Shown piece after piece: positions 16,396-25,710 of a stretch of 64,000 bases of DNA. Where the stretch lies: contig JAKACM010000004.1 in assembly GCA_021821465.1 (NCBI GenBank), forward strand, positions 1-64,000. Direction: 5' to 3'. Under the pieces are notes generated by a model, which was given only the letters and a program-made list of their open reading frames with translations, was not told the origin of the DNA and searched no databases. Made by a program: the position numbers and the translations under genes. This stretch comes from Bacillota bacterium. Lineage in GTDB: Bacteria > Bacillota > Sulfobacillia > Sulfobacillales > Sulfobacillaceae. The first letter of the stretch is position 1. The number at the start of each line of letters is the position of its first letter.

Positions 16396-16611
16396 ATGGC
16401 ACCGGATAGACACCATCCTATTGAACCTCAAGCAGAAGAAGCTCTGGATCGCCTTAAGTACGAAGTGGCGGCTGATCTCAGCTTAGAAGATGATATTCAT
16501 CACCGGGGTTGGGAAAATATGACGACCCGCGAAGTCGGAAAAATTGGCGGAAATATGGTGCGTCGGCTTGTGAAAAAGGCGGAATCGCGTCTGATTCGCA
16601 AGAAGAAGTGA
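16396..16611 (+). CDS. Alpha/beta-type small acid-soluble spore protein
   Basis: A 71-residue SASP, which coats and protects spore DNA. It shows the first family box LDRLKYEVAADL, containing the KYE/VA site cut by the germination protease, and the second box NMTTREVGKIGGNMVRRLVKKAE. A strong AAGGAGGTGAG lies before ATG 16396. This is a direct marker of sporulation in the host. It lies about 110 bases beyond the IS605 right end. Confidence 0.93.
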   Translation: MAPDRHHPIEPQAEEALDRLKYEVAADLSLEDDIHHRGWENMTTREVGKIGGNMVRRLVKKAESRLIRKKK

Positions 16612-16741
16612 AAAGAAATCTCCCTTAGTCCTGTCAAATCGTTCGTGTCATATGGCGATGTGATGGGGTTTGTGAAAAATGACTGTCATGTCCCGCAAAA
16701 AGCGTGCGTACAGTGAATGAAAGGGAGAGGAGATTATTGCA

Positions 16742-17098
16742 ATGAGTGTGGGAGTCATATTGCGGGGTTTTGTTGCTGGTGCTGTGGCATCTGCCGTTAT
16801 CGCGTTAACTCTGGCTTTAATTGACTTTAATACCGTTCTCAGTACTACGCTGATTGGAGTCGCGCTGTGGCTAGGCACTATACTCGTTGCGGGCCTAAGC
16901 GGCTGGGTGGCGGGTAGGGGGGCAGAGCAATCCGCATGGATTCACGGTATCTTGGCCGCATTAAGTGTGTATCTGGTGGGGAAGGTCATTGCCGAGAATT
17001 TAGGCATGAGTAGCGGAAATCATTTGTGGGTCGGTTTGGGAGTGACTTTGGTGGTTGGAATGCTGACGGGAGTATGGGGGGCGGCCGCGCAATATTGA
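16742..17098 (+). CDS. Small four-helix membrane protein, YrzE/TIGR04086-like
   Basis: A 118-residue membrane protein with four predicted hydrophobic helices (about residues 5-27, 35-58, 66-83 and 93-113) and glycine-rich packing. The pattern GVILRGFVAGAVASAV at the start resembles the TIGR04086/YrzE family of sporulating Firmicutes. Function unknown. GGGAGAGGAG precedes ATG 16742. It lies between spore and envelope genes. Confidence 0.7.
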   Translation: MSVGVILRGFVAGAVASAVIALTLALIDFNTVLSTTLIGVALWLGTILVAGLSGWVAGRGAEQSAWIHGILAALSVYLVGKVIAENLGMSSGNHLWVGLGVTLVVGMLTGVWGAAAQY

Positions 17099-17150
17099 AT
17101 AATTTTCGTCAAATGGTGCATTCTGGAAGTTAAGGAGGAAATGCACACAT

Positions 17151-18512
17151 ATGGCGGGAATTTCGGCAAGTCTGATTGCAAGTGCTTTATCGTTGTCACT
17201 CATGGCGTCCTCCAACGTCAATGCGGGACAGTTGAATGGCAAGAATCCGGTAGCTGTCGCGTCGCTGCAGGCTAATCTAGATGTCCTGGGATTTAATGCC
17301 GGAACTCCAGATGGTCATATTCGTGAATCGTCCTATGAGGCCGTGGCGAAATTCGTCACGCAGTTTGGACACGGTTCATCACAACCAATTAATACCCGGG
17401 TCGCACAAATTGTTCGATCTTTGCCGGATTTGGGAACTCATTTGTCTGGAGCCAGTATTTTGGCTATTCAGTCTTGGTTTGCACAATGGCATCTTTATCA
17501 CGGGCCTCTAAATGGGCAATCATCTGCCGCCCTAATGCATGCCCTCAACCAATTTCAACGGGATACCGGAATTCCTCAAACGAATCAGTTTAACGGGGCA
17601 ACCTTGGCAACCTTGGCACATTTGGCCGTGGTGAGAGAAGCCGTACATCATCACTGGCAATATATTGCAGAACCTGGTGATCAGATGCGTCAGCTGGCAT
17701 GGGCTGCCGCCATCCCCATTAAACAATTTGAGGCGATGAATGCCGAGCATCATGGTGTCTTATGGGTAGGCCAGGTTGTCCATTTTTCACAACCCAAGCC
17801 GATCCACTCATCACAGCCCTCCCACCCCACAAGACAATCGGGCAAACCTGCTCCCAAAAAAATATCTCCCGCCAAGAGCTCGCAGCATGCTCCGGCCTCC
17901 AAGAACCCTGAGCCTTCGACAACCCCGACTTCCACTGGAGTCTTCAGCAATATTCAGCCGATCGCGGCTTTCGTGGTGTATAATCCTTCCAGTACGTCCT
18001 TAACTGCCTTGTTACAGGCACAAAAAAGTTATCCGCGGGATTTAATCGATCTGGCCGTGACGGGTCAATGGGCAGTGAATCATGCCGGGCTGATGAAGAC
18101 ACTGGGCCACAGCGGCAATGAACTCGTCATGTCCGGTTATACCGGCGTGTCTTTGAATCAGTTGCCGGGGTGGGGAATCAAACAAGAGATCCAATGGTCA
18201 CAAAAAGCTATTGAGAACACTACCGGAAGTAGGCCGGTCTTTGTGTCGCAGACCGCTCCCTTCACCCGGGCGGTGCAAAACGACGTGAACGCCTTGAATG
18301 TGATAGCTCTGTCTCCGAATATCATGGAACAATCTCCATGGTCTGCGGCGAAGAGCGTGTCCGCGCTTTTGGCTCATCCCGATCAGATTGTCGGTAGCAA
18401 CGTGTATCCAAACAGCGTAAAAGGCTGGCAACAATTTTTTGGTCGTTTGCAAAGTCACCACTTTGTGTTTTTGAATTTGGGTCAAATCTGGGCCGATACC
18501 GGGAATGGCTGA
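17151..18512 (+). CDS. Exported peptidoglycan-binding protein with degenerate NodB-fold domain
   Basis: A 453-residue secreted protein. Residues 1-25 form a signal peptide ending near SSNVNA. Two peptidoglycan-binding-like repeats follow (about 30-85 and 100-160), then a LysM-like piece YIAEPGDQMRQLAW...VLWVGQVV (about 170-205). A Ser/Pro/Lys-rich linker (about 207-265) leads to a C-terminal domain resembling polysaccharide deacetylases: DLAVTGQWAVNHAGLMKTLG matches the NodB-fold pattern. The metal motif, normally HxxxH, reads SGYTGVSLN, and the TFDD and RPPYG motifs are missing, so it is probably non-catalytic and used for binding. AAGGAGG precedes ATG 17151. Likely a spore or cell-wall protein. 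Confidence 0.78.
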   Translation: MAGISASLIASALSLSLMASSNVNAGQLNGKNPVAVASLQANLDVLGFNAGTPDGHIRESSYEAVAKFVTQFGHGSSQPINTRVAQIVRSLPDLGTHLSGASILAIQSWFAQWHLYHGPLNGQSSAALMHALNQFQRDTGIPQTNQFNGATLATLAHLAVVREAVHHHWQYIAEPGDQMRQLAWAAAIPIKQFEAMNAEHHGVLWVGQVVHFSQPKPIHSSQPSHPTRQSGKPAPKKISPAKSSQHAPASKNPEPSTTPTSTGVFSNIQPIAAFVVYNPSSTSLTALLQAQKSYPRDLIDLAVTGQWAVNHAGLMKTLGHSGNELVMSGYTGVSLNQLPGWGIKQEIQWSQKAIENTTGSRPVFVSQTAPFTRAVQNDVNALNVIALSPNIMEQSPWSAAKSVSALLAHPDQIVGSNVYPNSVKGWQQFFGRLQSHHFVFLNLGQIWADTGNG

Positions 18513-18530
18513 CAAAGCTACCTCCTCGGC

Positions 18531-18570
18531 TCATGGACCCCCGGAGTGGAAAAGTCCCGGGGGTCCATGA
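18531..18570. terminator. Bidirectional hairpin terminator
   Basis: A perfect 14-bp inverted repeat, 18531-18544 with 18557-18570, and a 12-base loop, placed between two convergent genes. There is no strong T run on either side, so efficiency is uncertain, but position and stem strength fit a shared terminator. Confidence 0.75.
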
Positions 18571-18584
18571 GGTTACTAAATCCC

Positions 18585-18824
18585 TCATTCCAAAGATGAG
18601 TCATCGGAGGCGGATGACTTCAGAGCCTGTTCCACTTCGCGGATCATGACTTTTACCATGTTACCGCCAATTTTTCCTCCAATTTTCCCCAGTTCACGGC
18701 TTGGCATATCCCCCCAACCCTTTTGTTCAATGTTCTGACTTAGACCTAATTCACTGGCGATCTCATATTTAAAACGATCCCGGATTCTTTCCGGTAACCA
18801 GGATGGTTTGCGCTTTTGCCCCAT
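18585..18824 (-). CDS. Alpha/beta-type small acid-soluble spore protein (second copy)
   Basis: A 79-residue SASP on the opposite strand. The first box RDRFKYEIASELGL contains the germination-protease site, and the second box DMPSRELGKIGG precedes NMVKVMIREVEQAL. The second box carries a duplicated GKIGGKIGG, four residues longer than usual. ATG 18824 on the minus strand follows GGGGGCGG; the longer frame to 18869 is not family sequence. With the first copy it brackets a 2-kb spore/envelope segment. Confidence 0.9.
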   Translation of the reverse strand: MGQKRKPSWLPERIRDRFKYEIASELGLSQNIEQKGWGDMPSRELGKIGGKIGGNMVKVMIREVEQALKSSASDDSSLE

Positions 18825-19410
18825 GATTAATCCGCCCCCTTCGTTTTCTTCAAGTCTTGGAGTACCCACATAATTAATATGGTGGATTGCTGCGGTGTCA
18901 TGTTAGGATGTTCATGGGGTGTTAGGGAAATTTGTCTTTGTTTATTCGCGATTTCGTTGGGTGTGGGCCTGGACTGCGGATTACCGACAACAAATGGCAA
19001 CGTAATAATATGGTGAGCACCGTCCATCATTGATGTTTTAAAATATCGGTAATGATGCAAAATTTCGGAACTGCAGGAAGGAAAAGTGACGACAAGACGA
19101 TTTCGGAGAAATTCAATGCCGCCGATGAATGGTAGGATAGATGACAACATATGGCATTGATTTGACGACCAGTTCGGGCAAAGGCTCGGAGTGAGATGCG
19201 GGCATCCCTATTCTCACACGTGATGAACCGCTTGGCGACAGTATTGAAGGCCGTCTCGGAATTTCAGGGATGTGAGCTTTGAATAAAGAAAAAAATAATG
19301 CAGAGGACGGATTAAAGTGATTGTTTCTTTGGTGGGAAAACTTAAAGGAATCCATCGGTGCGAAAACTGGTATAATATCACAACAATAGAAGGGAGCGGA
19401 GGCGGTTTCA
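18825..19410. promoter_or_regulatory. Divergent intergenic region with extended -10 promoter
   Basis: A 590-base gap between the minus-strand SASP gene and the YpmA-like gene. TGGTATAAT at 19368-19376 is an extended -10 element, placing transcription start near 19383, about 30 bases before ATG 19411. No -35 is evident. Several short frames are present but none has a site or a recognisable family. A promoter for the SASP must lie in the left half but was not identified. Confidence 0.6.
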
Positions 19411-19605
19411 ATGAAAGTTTCGGCAGATCACGAAAAATTGGTGATGTTAGGACAACGTCGTTTTAGCGGATTCACCCCATATCAGGTCGTCACGTTCTTA
19501 AACCAAATTCTGAAAGAGCAAGGGATTATTGTTGGGTTGCGCCAACTGGGGGACGATACCGAGTTAACGATTTATGATATTTCCGACCATGTCAAGGAGC
19601 CCTAA
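19411..19605 (+). CDS. Small YpmA-like protein (DUF4264-like)
   Basis: A 64-residue protein with FTPYQVVTFLNQILKEQGI and a following VGLRQLGDDTELTIYDI strand pair. This pattern resembles the small YpmA/DUF4264 proteins of Firmicutes; function unknown. GGAGCGGAGGCGG lies before ATG 19411. Its stop overlaps the Nudix gene, so the two are probably co-translated. Confidence 0.65.
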   Translation: MKVSADHEKLVMLGQRRFSGFTPYQVVTFLNQILKEQGIIVGLRQLGDDTELTIYDISDHVKEP

Positions 19606-20002
19606 AATTGGTGTAGCCGCGGTCATCAAGAATTCCCAGGGCAAGTTGTTAATTGTCCGTCGCGGGCATGAACCTGAGAAGGGGAGATGGGCGTTGCCCG
19701 GAGGACATTTGGAATGGGGAGAAACGTTGTCGCAGGCACTTCGTCGCGAAGTGCAAGAAGAGGTAGGACTCATCATCTGTCCCGAACGCTTATTATATGT
19801 GGCGGAACTTCGATTGCCCGATACGCATTTCGTCGTTTTGGATTTTGCTGCATCGCTGAACGGCCAAGGTCTTTTGCATCCCCACTCAGATGCGACAGAA
19901 GCTCAATGGATGGACTTATCAACCGCCGGCAGTGTTGCGTGGGCACGAGGAATGGAAGAATTTTTCCAGGACATGGATGTCCGAGCTTATCTCAACATCT
20001 AA
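19589..20002 (+). CDS. Nudix hydrolase
   Basis: A 137-residue Nudix enzyme. The 23-residue box is complete: GGHLEWGETLSQALRREVQE followed by EVG, with the metal-binding glutamates. The start GVAAVIKNSQGKLLIVRRG is typical of MutT/ADP-ribose or dNTP pyrophosphatases. ATG 19589 overlaps the preceding gene by 17 bases and has no good site of its own, so translation probably relies on coupling. Substrate unknown. Confidence 0.88.
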   Translation: MSRSPKIGVAAVIKNSQGKLLIVRRGHEPEKGRWALPGGHLEWGETLSQALRREVQEEVGLIICPERLLYVAELRLPDTHFVVLDFAASLNGQGLLHPHSDATEAQWMDLSTAGSVAWARGMEEFFQDMDVRAYLNI

Positions 20003-20895
20003 GTGGCAATTCCGAAAGGACAAGCCAGGAAGAAGAAGGCCTGTTACTTTAGTAATGGGGAACAAAGACCTTGCTCATTGTTTTATGTGAGATCGGCTAC
20101 CTTAACCGCAGTGTGGCAAAGTATCGATTTCATATCCAGAATTCAGCTAAAGAGCAATAACTGCTTGGCCTTATTTTGTCCGAGTTTTTTGCACCCGGCT
20201 TTGGAGTAAGGATTTGGCAGCAAGCAACTCAGAAAACCGTTTGACAATCGGGGAGGATCGGGGCGGTAGCGAAATAAGGCCCATTTAAGATCGGTTCTCG
20301 AAAGAACATTATGACGACCTTTTCTTTTGTGTGCGGGCGCGAGTTTCCCGATGCCGACCACGTGGCTAGCAGCCTGTACAGATACAGATCTGGCGGGCCA
20401 GAGACCCGGAAAAATCGCCAAAGATGTCCCCGGAACACCTATTGGTTTTTCCCGCACAAAGTACATTGTGGCTTTGAGACGGGGGATAGGGAGCAAACCG
20501 AAGTGTTCCATGGGAAAATACGCCGGAATATAGATGGGCCGCATCACAGTGCACGTACGAGAGTGTTTGTGGTGTCGGTTCTTGGTGGCAGCCGAGCGGA
20601 AGTAGCGAATAACGGCGGCCGTCTGCTCAAATGCGGTAAGGGTTGGCGGCTTACTCAGCGGCATACTGATACAAAGATGGGCTGGCTGCGCCCTGAATGA
20701 CGGAATTTCCCGCCGATGAGGATGGAACCGGTGCCACAACGATCTCCATGCCGATCCGCCGAGTTATGCTCGGGGGTTAAAAGGTTGGCGGATAGGGCCG
20801 CCTTGGTGTGGCGTGAGAAGAAAGACAAAGCCGAACCCATGCGGCCCGACCCGTGAGATGGTGCCAAATATCGGGTTGGCGAGGGAGGGAGTAGT
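20003..20895. other. 893-base region without a supported gene
   Basis: Open frames occur on both strands, the longest 198 codons on the minus strand (20143-20739), but none has a convincing ribosome-binding site and the translations are low-complexity in the way of shadow frames. I recognise no family, RNA gene or repeat. It may be decayed accessory DNA and supplies the 5' region of hflX, whose site GAGGGAGGGAG lies at its end. Confidence 0.4.
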
Positions 20896-22134
20896 GTGCA
20901 ACCAGAACGGGTGATTCTTGTCGGAACTTCCGAAAAAGGCGAGACCGCTCGAGTGCGGGCGTTGCAGGAACTTGATGAGTTGGAATTGTTGGTGGCTCAG
21001 GCCGGGGCCGCTGTCACTTACCAATATGTACAGGCTCGTGACAATCCGGCAGATGGTTTAGGACCCGGAGCTCTCCACGAGATTGCCAATAAAGTCGCAG
21101 AACTCGACAGTTTTGTGGTTGTGTCAAATGATGATCTCGCTCCGTCCCGTTTGCATCAGTGGGGTAGAGTGCTGGGATCTGAGGTCAGATTGGTGGACAG
21201 AACCCAAGTTATTTTGGATATTTTTGCGCAGCGAGCCCAGTCACGGGAAGGTCGTATTCAAGTGGAATTGGCGCAATTGAAATATTTATTACCTCGATTG
21301 CGCCAAAGCGGACACACTCCTTCCCGAGCCGGGGCAGGTATTGGGACGAGGGGACCCGGCGAAACTCATTTGGAAATGGATCGTAGGAAGATCCGATCCC
21401 GCATTAGGAGCTTGGAACAGTCCATCGAGGCACTGCAACGGGAAAGAACGGCCAGACGCCGAAGGCGGCAATATCACCGAGTACCGCTTATAACATTGGT
21501 AGGATACACGAATGTGGGCAAGTCAACTTTATTTCAACGTTTAACCCGTCGGGTTCAGCTCACTCAGGATGCGCTCTTCGTGACGTTAGATCCCAGTGTT
21601 CACAGAATTCTCATTCCCGGTATGGGTTCAGCACTTTTAACTGATACCGTGGGATTTGTGCAAAGACTCCCACATACATTGGTGGCGGCTTTTCGTGCAA
21701 CTCTTGATGAAGTTGCCGAAGCGGACATCCTTTTGGAAGTGTTGGATGCGTCTGTTCCCACTCTGGATCATCAGCAAGAGGCGATTGAACAGGTATTGGA
21801 TGAAATCGGAGCCAGCCACATCAAGCGAATTAAGGTATACAATCAATGGGACAAGTTGCCTCCGGACACCGTGAAACCTCAAGACGGGGTGGTGATTTCC
21901 GCTCGGTATGATACGGGTTTTGAAAATTTGTACTTGGCTATTGCTCGGGAATTGACGGATTTTTATCTAGAACGCTGGATATTTGTGCCGTGGGATGATG
22001 CCTCCGCCTGGCAACGGATATACCAGGACGTTCAAATTATTCAGCGCCAGGATACCGAAGACGGGGCTCGTTTGTTGGTTCGGGCGCCGGCGCATTTAAT
22101 TCCTTTGTTAACCGGCGTAGAAGAAAGCCCCTAA
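20896..22134 (+). CDS. hflX: Ribosome-associated GTPase HflX
   Basis: A 412-residue translational GTPase that binds and splits stalled or heat-damaged ribosomes. The N-terminal HflX domain has LVAQAGAAVTYQYVQ and the glycine-rich GAGIGTRGPGETHLEMDRR (about residues 148-166). The G domain has Walker A GYTNVGKST (about 203-211), the switch II region TDTVGFVQRLPH, and an NxxD variant in NQWDK. GTG 20896 follows GAGGGAGGGAG. Confidence 0.94.
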   Translation: MQPERVILVGTSEKGETARVRALQELDELELLVAQAGAAVTYQYVQARDNPADGLGPGALHEIANKVAELDSFVVVSNDDLAPSRLHQWGRVLGSEVRLVDRTQVILDIFAQRAQSREGRIQVELAQLKYLLPRLRQSGHTPSRAGAGIGTRGPGETHLEMDRRKIRSRIRSLEQSIEALQRERTARRRRRQYHRVPLITLVGYTNVGKSTLFQRLTRRVQLTQDALFVTLDPSVHRILIPGMGSALLTDTVGFVQRLPHTLVAAFRATLDEVAEADILLEVLDASVPTLDHQQEAIEQVLDEIGASHIKRIKVYNQWDKLPPDTVKPQDGVVISARYDTGFENLYLAIARELTDFYLERWIFVPWDDASAWQRIYQDVQIIQRQDTEDGARLLVRAPAHLIPLLTGVEESP

Positions 22135-22643
22135 CCGCAGCCACAAATTGTCGGAGCTTGTCCGAACACGAGGAAGACGGTAGAGCAGCCAAAGAGACTG
22201 GGCCCGAATTTTTCATGGGCGAAGGGTTTAAACGGTTTCTTTAAGTATTGTAGATACTTATCCAATAATGTAAAAGTTGGATAGGGAACGAAAATGAAAT
22301 CTAGTAAGTGTTCACAAAGCCGCTCAATTTTTGGGGGTCACCCCGACGACTCTGCGCCGATGGGAACGGGAGGGACCCGGGGCGAGGATAAGACGTTCGA
22401 GGACTAGTTAGCCCAAGTTGTGCTCGAGATCATCACCGTATTTAGTGCTCGGCTGTCAGGAAGGATCAGAAACGGATAAGTCCATCAGAACGGTTAGACT
22501 AGTCGTGTTATAATAATGACATTCTGTGGTGATATGGTCGTGACTCTTTTTTTGTCCGTAATAATTTTCAACCGTGTTCTTTAAGAAGGGAGGATTGCGT
22601 GGTCGTAATTCGGCAATAAGACGGTGCCCCAATCCATGAGATT
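22135..22643 (+). other. Intergenic region with IS607 relic and miaB promoter
   Basis: This 509-base gap contains the second IS607-type relic (listed separately) and, after it, TGTTATAAT at 22506-22514, an extended -10 element likely to serve miaB. No other gene is visible. Confidence 0.55.
22294..22497 (+). pseudogene. Internally deleted IS607-type TnpA relic
   Basis: A second, shorter remnant of the element seen at 480-856. From 22319 it reads AAQFLGVTPTTLRRWEREG, the intact MerR-type helix-turn-helix. Then most of the recombinase is missing, and the frame at about 22411-22476 reads LAQVVLEIITVFSARLSGR, the C-terminal end of an IS607 serine recombinase. The flank GGATCAGAAAC...TCAGAACGGTT (about 22461-22495) matches the flank of the first relic. 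The first copy lost the C-terminus and this copy lost the middle. Confidence 0.78.
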
Positions 22644-22685
22644 TTGGTACCGAACACAGTCGGATTAGGCCCGGTTAAATCGGCC

Positions 22686-24077
22686 ATGACAAATTCCAGT
22701 GCGTTTTATATTAGGACCTATGGCTGCCAGATGAACGAGAGAGATTCTGAAATCATGGCAGGGCAATTGCGGGAGATGGGTTATCGTCCCGTGACCGATG
22801 AAAAAGCTGCCAATTTGGTTATTGTTAACACATGTGCCGTTAGAGGCAGTGCGGAGGAGCATGCCTTAGGCTATATCGGACAGCTTAAACAATTGAAAGA
22901 CCAAAATCCGTCGTTGAAGCTAGCTGTTGCGGGTTGCATGTCCCAAGAACCGGGAACGATTGCTTGGTTGAGAAAATATGCCTCGCACGTGGATTTGGTT
23001 TTTGGCACGCACAATTTGCACGAATTGCCCCAACTTCTGGACCAGGTTGAAGAACGAGACGAGATGGTCGTTGACGTTTGGAAAACAGCAGGAGACGTTG
23101 TCGAGCATTTGCCATCTCAACGGGCCGACGGCGTGAAGGCCTTCGTCAACATCATTTATGGGTGTGACAAGTTCTGCACATATTGTATTGTGCCTTTCAC
23201 CCGAGGAAAAGAACGATCCCGTGAAATTCCGGCGGTGGTGGACGAAGTAGAGGCCTTGGCCCGTGAAGGCTATCAGGACATCACGGTACTGGGTCAAAAC
23301 GTCAATTCATATGGTCACGATTTAAATCCTCAGGTGGATTTGGCGGATTTACTGGGAAAATTAGAACACATAGATGGGGTGCGCTGGCTAAGATATACGA
23401 CCTCTCATCCGCGGGATTTCAGTCAGAAGCTTATTAACGTGATAGCCGGAAGCAAGAAAATCACGCACCATGTGCATCTTCCGGTACAGTCGGGATCCAA
23501 TCCGATTCTTAAGCGGATGAACAGAAAATATACACGGGAACAGTATCTTGACTTGATTGAACGGGTTAAGGACTCTATCCCTGATCGGGTGTTGACTACG
23601 GACATTATCGTCGGCTTTCCTGGGGAGACAGAAGAGGATTTTGAACAGACCATGGACTTGATTCGGACGGTGAAATACGATGCCGCGTTCACGTTTATCT
23701 ATTCTCCCCGTGAGAAGACGCCCGCAGCTCGCTGGGAAGGACGTGACCCTGTGCCTAATCCCGTAAAAAAGGAGCGCCTTAACCGATTAATGGATTTGCA
23801 ATATCGCATTAGTCTGATGGCAAATCAAGAGCTTGTGGGACACACGGAATTAGTTTTAGTCGAAGGGCTTAGCAAGAAGAATCCGAATGTGTGGGCGGGA
23901 CGCACTCACACCAACAAAGTGGTGTTGCTGGACAGAGATCCGCATATCGATTTAATAGACCGTTTTGTTCCGGTTCGGATTACTGCCGCCAAGACTTTTT
24001 ACCTTGCCGGTGAAGTAATTGGAGCTCCGGTTTCTGATCCGTCTCCCAGACGCCGAATTGAACTACCTTTGATGTAA
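22686..24077 (+). CDS. miaB: tRNA-2-methylthio-N6-dimethylallyladenosine synthase MiaB
   Basis: A 463-residue radical-SAM methylthiotransferase that adds the 2-methylthio group to i6A37 of tRNA. The N-terminal domain has the three cluster cysteines in TYGCQMNERDSE, NTCAVRGSAEEH and AGCMSQ. The radical-SAM cluster is CDKFCTYC (Cys160, Cys164, Cys167), followed by the RGKERSREIPAVVDEV segment typical of MiaB. A TRAM domain closes the chain (ELVLVEGLSKKNPN onward). ATG 22686 is preferred because family sequence starts soon after; the upstream extension to 22644 is not family-like, and neither start has a strong site. Confidence 0.93.
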   Translation: MTNSSAFYIRTYGCQMNERDSEIMAGQLREMGYRPVTDEKAANLVIVNTCAVRGSAEEHALGYIGQLKQLKDQNPSLKLAVAGCMSQEPGTIAWLRKYASHVDLVFGTHNLHELPQLLDQVEERDEMVVDVWKTAGDVVEHLPSQRADGVKAFVNIIYGCDKFCTYCIVPFTRGKERSREIPAVVDEVEALAREGYQDITVLGQNVNSYGHDLNPQVDLADLLGKLEHIDGVRWLRYTTSHPRDFSQKLINVIAGSKKITHHVHLPVQSGSNPILKRMNRKYTREQYLDLIERVKDSIPDRVLTTDIIVGFPGETEEDFEQTMDLIRTVKYDAAFTFIYSPREKTPAARWEGRDPVPNPVKKERLNRLMDLQYRISLMANQELVGHTELVLVEGLSKKNPNVWAGRTHTNKVVLLDRDPHIDLIDRFVPVRITAAKTFYLAGEVIGAPVSDPSPRRRIELPLM

Positions 24078-24084
24078 TAAAGCG

Positions 24085-25710
24085 ATGAATCGCAAATACC
24101 TGTGGTTGGGTGTAGGACTGGTTGTGGGTGTGGCGTTAGTTATTGGCCTGGTGTTATTTAACCAGGTATACTATTCCGTCGGTTTGGCTTTCTCTTCTTT
24201 GCAATTACTTACCGAAGTCCAATCGGATCTGCTTGAACACCATCTACGTCAGGCGAACTTATTATTTATCCGGGCGGAACAGTTGTTGCGAATTCCTTCT
24301 CATCCCTTGAACTCTGGGCATTTAGCCGGGGCGCTTACGATTGCCTACAGCAGGATTAGCTCTTTGGGGTTAGCACTTCGACCCGGAGAGATCGTCATTT
24401 GGATGATCCTCTTGGCTCTGACTGTAGGGATCTTTTGGATCGAGGAACAACGAATAGATCGTTTGCAGGAGGAGAGGAAAAAATTATATTCGCAGTGGAT
24501 GGCTATTACCACGGCATGGACCGGAAATCACATTCTCACTCATTCCGATCAAGTCATTACGAAGGTTTTGGAGCAAGTGAAAAAAGAGATAAATTTAGAC
24601 GGGGTTGAAATATGGCGATGGCGGAGTGATCCTCACAATGCACTGTCGGTTTTCTCCTCGACGAATGTGTCTTTGCTTCACGAATCGCTTCCCGTTCCCC
24701 AGATTTTTTTGGAGGCCCATATGGGACTTCTGGGTCAAGTGATCCTTAAACAACAGGCGATATATTCTGAGGAATATTCTGATGTGGTGGGAGTACTGCC
24801 TGGTCTTCGTATTGCGAATGTGGCGTTGTTGCCTTTGTATATGCAGGATAATCTTTGGGGGTTTTTTATCCTGTGGCGCGGTGATCACGGTTGGTATTAT
24901 CAACATCGTGATGCCCTAACAATTATTGCCATGCAAATCAGTACCATGCTGACGCATGCGGAATTGGAAAAGCAGGCACGTCAGGCCGATGTGTATCAAC
25001 AAATGGCCAAAGCACGATCGGAACTGCTGGCCAATGTATCCCATGAATTGCGTACGCCCTTGGGACTGATCAAAGGTTACGGGGAAACTCTTCTTCAGTT
25101 GTTTGACCGTCTGGAGATGGATGAACGCAAGGAATTTTTGACTGTTATTGTTGACGAGAGCCAAGAGCTGGAAAAGCTCATTAATAATTTGCTCCACATG
25201 TCTCAAATTGAGGAACAGGGGATTGAGCTTCAGTTGCGTCATTTTCCGGTGAAATCATGGATTTATGACTTATTGCGTCGTATTGTTCCGGAAGAACGAC
25301 CGCGCATTCACATTATGACAGACGATCAAATGGGCTACGGAGATCCGGAATATTTGTTTGAAGCCCTCGTTAATATGGTAGAAAATAGTCTCAAATATTC
25401 GAACGGGGGAATTCGCATCATGACAGGTTTTCGCGATTCGGTTTGGAGTCTAAGCGTCGAGGATGACGGCCCCGGTGTAAAAGCTCATGATTTGGAAAAA
25501 ATTTTTCAACGATTCTATCGGAGCGTCGGGGCTGCACAATCCGAAAAACGCGGATCTGGATTGGGTCTTAGCATTGTCAAACGGATAGTGGATGCCCATC
25601 ATGGTCACGTCTGGGCTGAGAATGTTAGTCCTCAGGGTTTTGCCGTTACCATAGAACTGCCGAGGGCGGAATCAGGGAAAGGGAGTGCTGGTAATGGCTA
25701 CTCGTCCTGA
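24085..25710 (+). CDS. Sensor histidine kinase with GAF domain
   Basis: A 541-residue membrane kinase. Two transmembrane helices (about residues 6-28 and 101-121) bracket a short outside loop. A GAF-like domain (about 150-285) follows, then the HisKA helix with the phospho-histidine in ANVSHELRTPLG (His320) and the HATPase domain with NMVENSLKYS (N box), VEDDGPGV and GSGLGLSIVKRIVDAHHG. This TM-GAF-HisKA-HATPase order resembles the C-terminal half of KdpD. It lies eight bases after miaB and overlaps its response regulator by 17 bases. The signal is unknown. Confidence 0.9.
   Translation: MNRKYLWLGVGLVVGVALVIGLVLFNQVYYSVGLAFSSLQLLTEVQSDLLEHHLRQANLLFIRAEQLLRIPSHPLNSGHLAGALTIAYSRISSLGLALRPGEIVIWMILLALTVGIFWIEEQRIDRLQEERKKLYSQWMAITTAWTGNHILTHSDQVITKVLEQVKKEINLDGVEIWRWRSDPHNALSVFSSTNVSLLHESLPVPQIFLEAHMGLLGQVILKQQAIYSEEYSDVVGVLPGLRIANVALLPLYMQDNLWGFFILWRGDHGWYYQHRDALTIIAMQISTMLTHAELEKQARQADVYQQMAKARSELLANVSHELRTPLGLIKGYGETLLQLFDRLEMDERKEFLTVIVDESQELEKLINNLLHMSQIEEQGIELQLRHFPVKSWIYDLLRRIVPEERPRIHIMTDDQMGYGDPEYLFEALVNMVENSLKYSNGGIRIMTGFRDSVWSLSVEDDGPGVKAHDLEKIFQRFYRSVGAAQSEKRGSGLGLSIVKRIVDAHHGHVWAENVSPQGFAVTIELPRAESGKGSAGNGYSS

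Noticed and set aside
20143-20739. 198-codon open frame on the minus strand
   Set aside because: No ribosome-binding site, no recognisable motif, and frames are also open on the other strand, as expected for non-coding GC-rich DNA.
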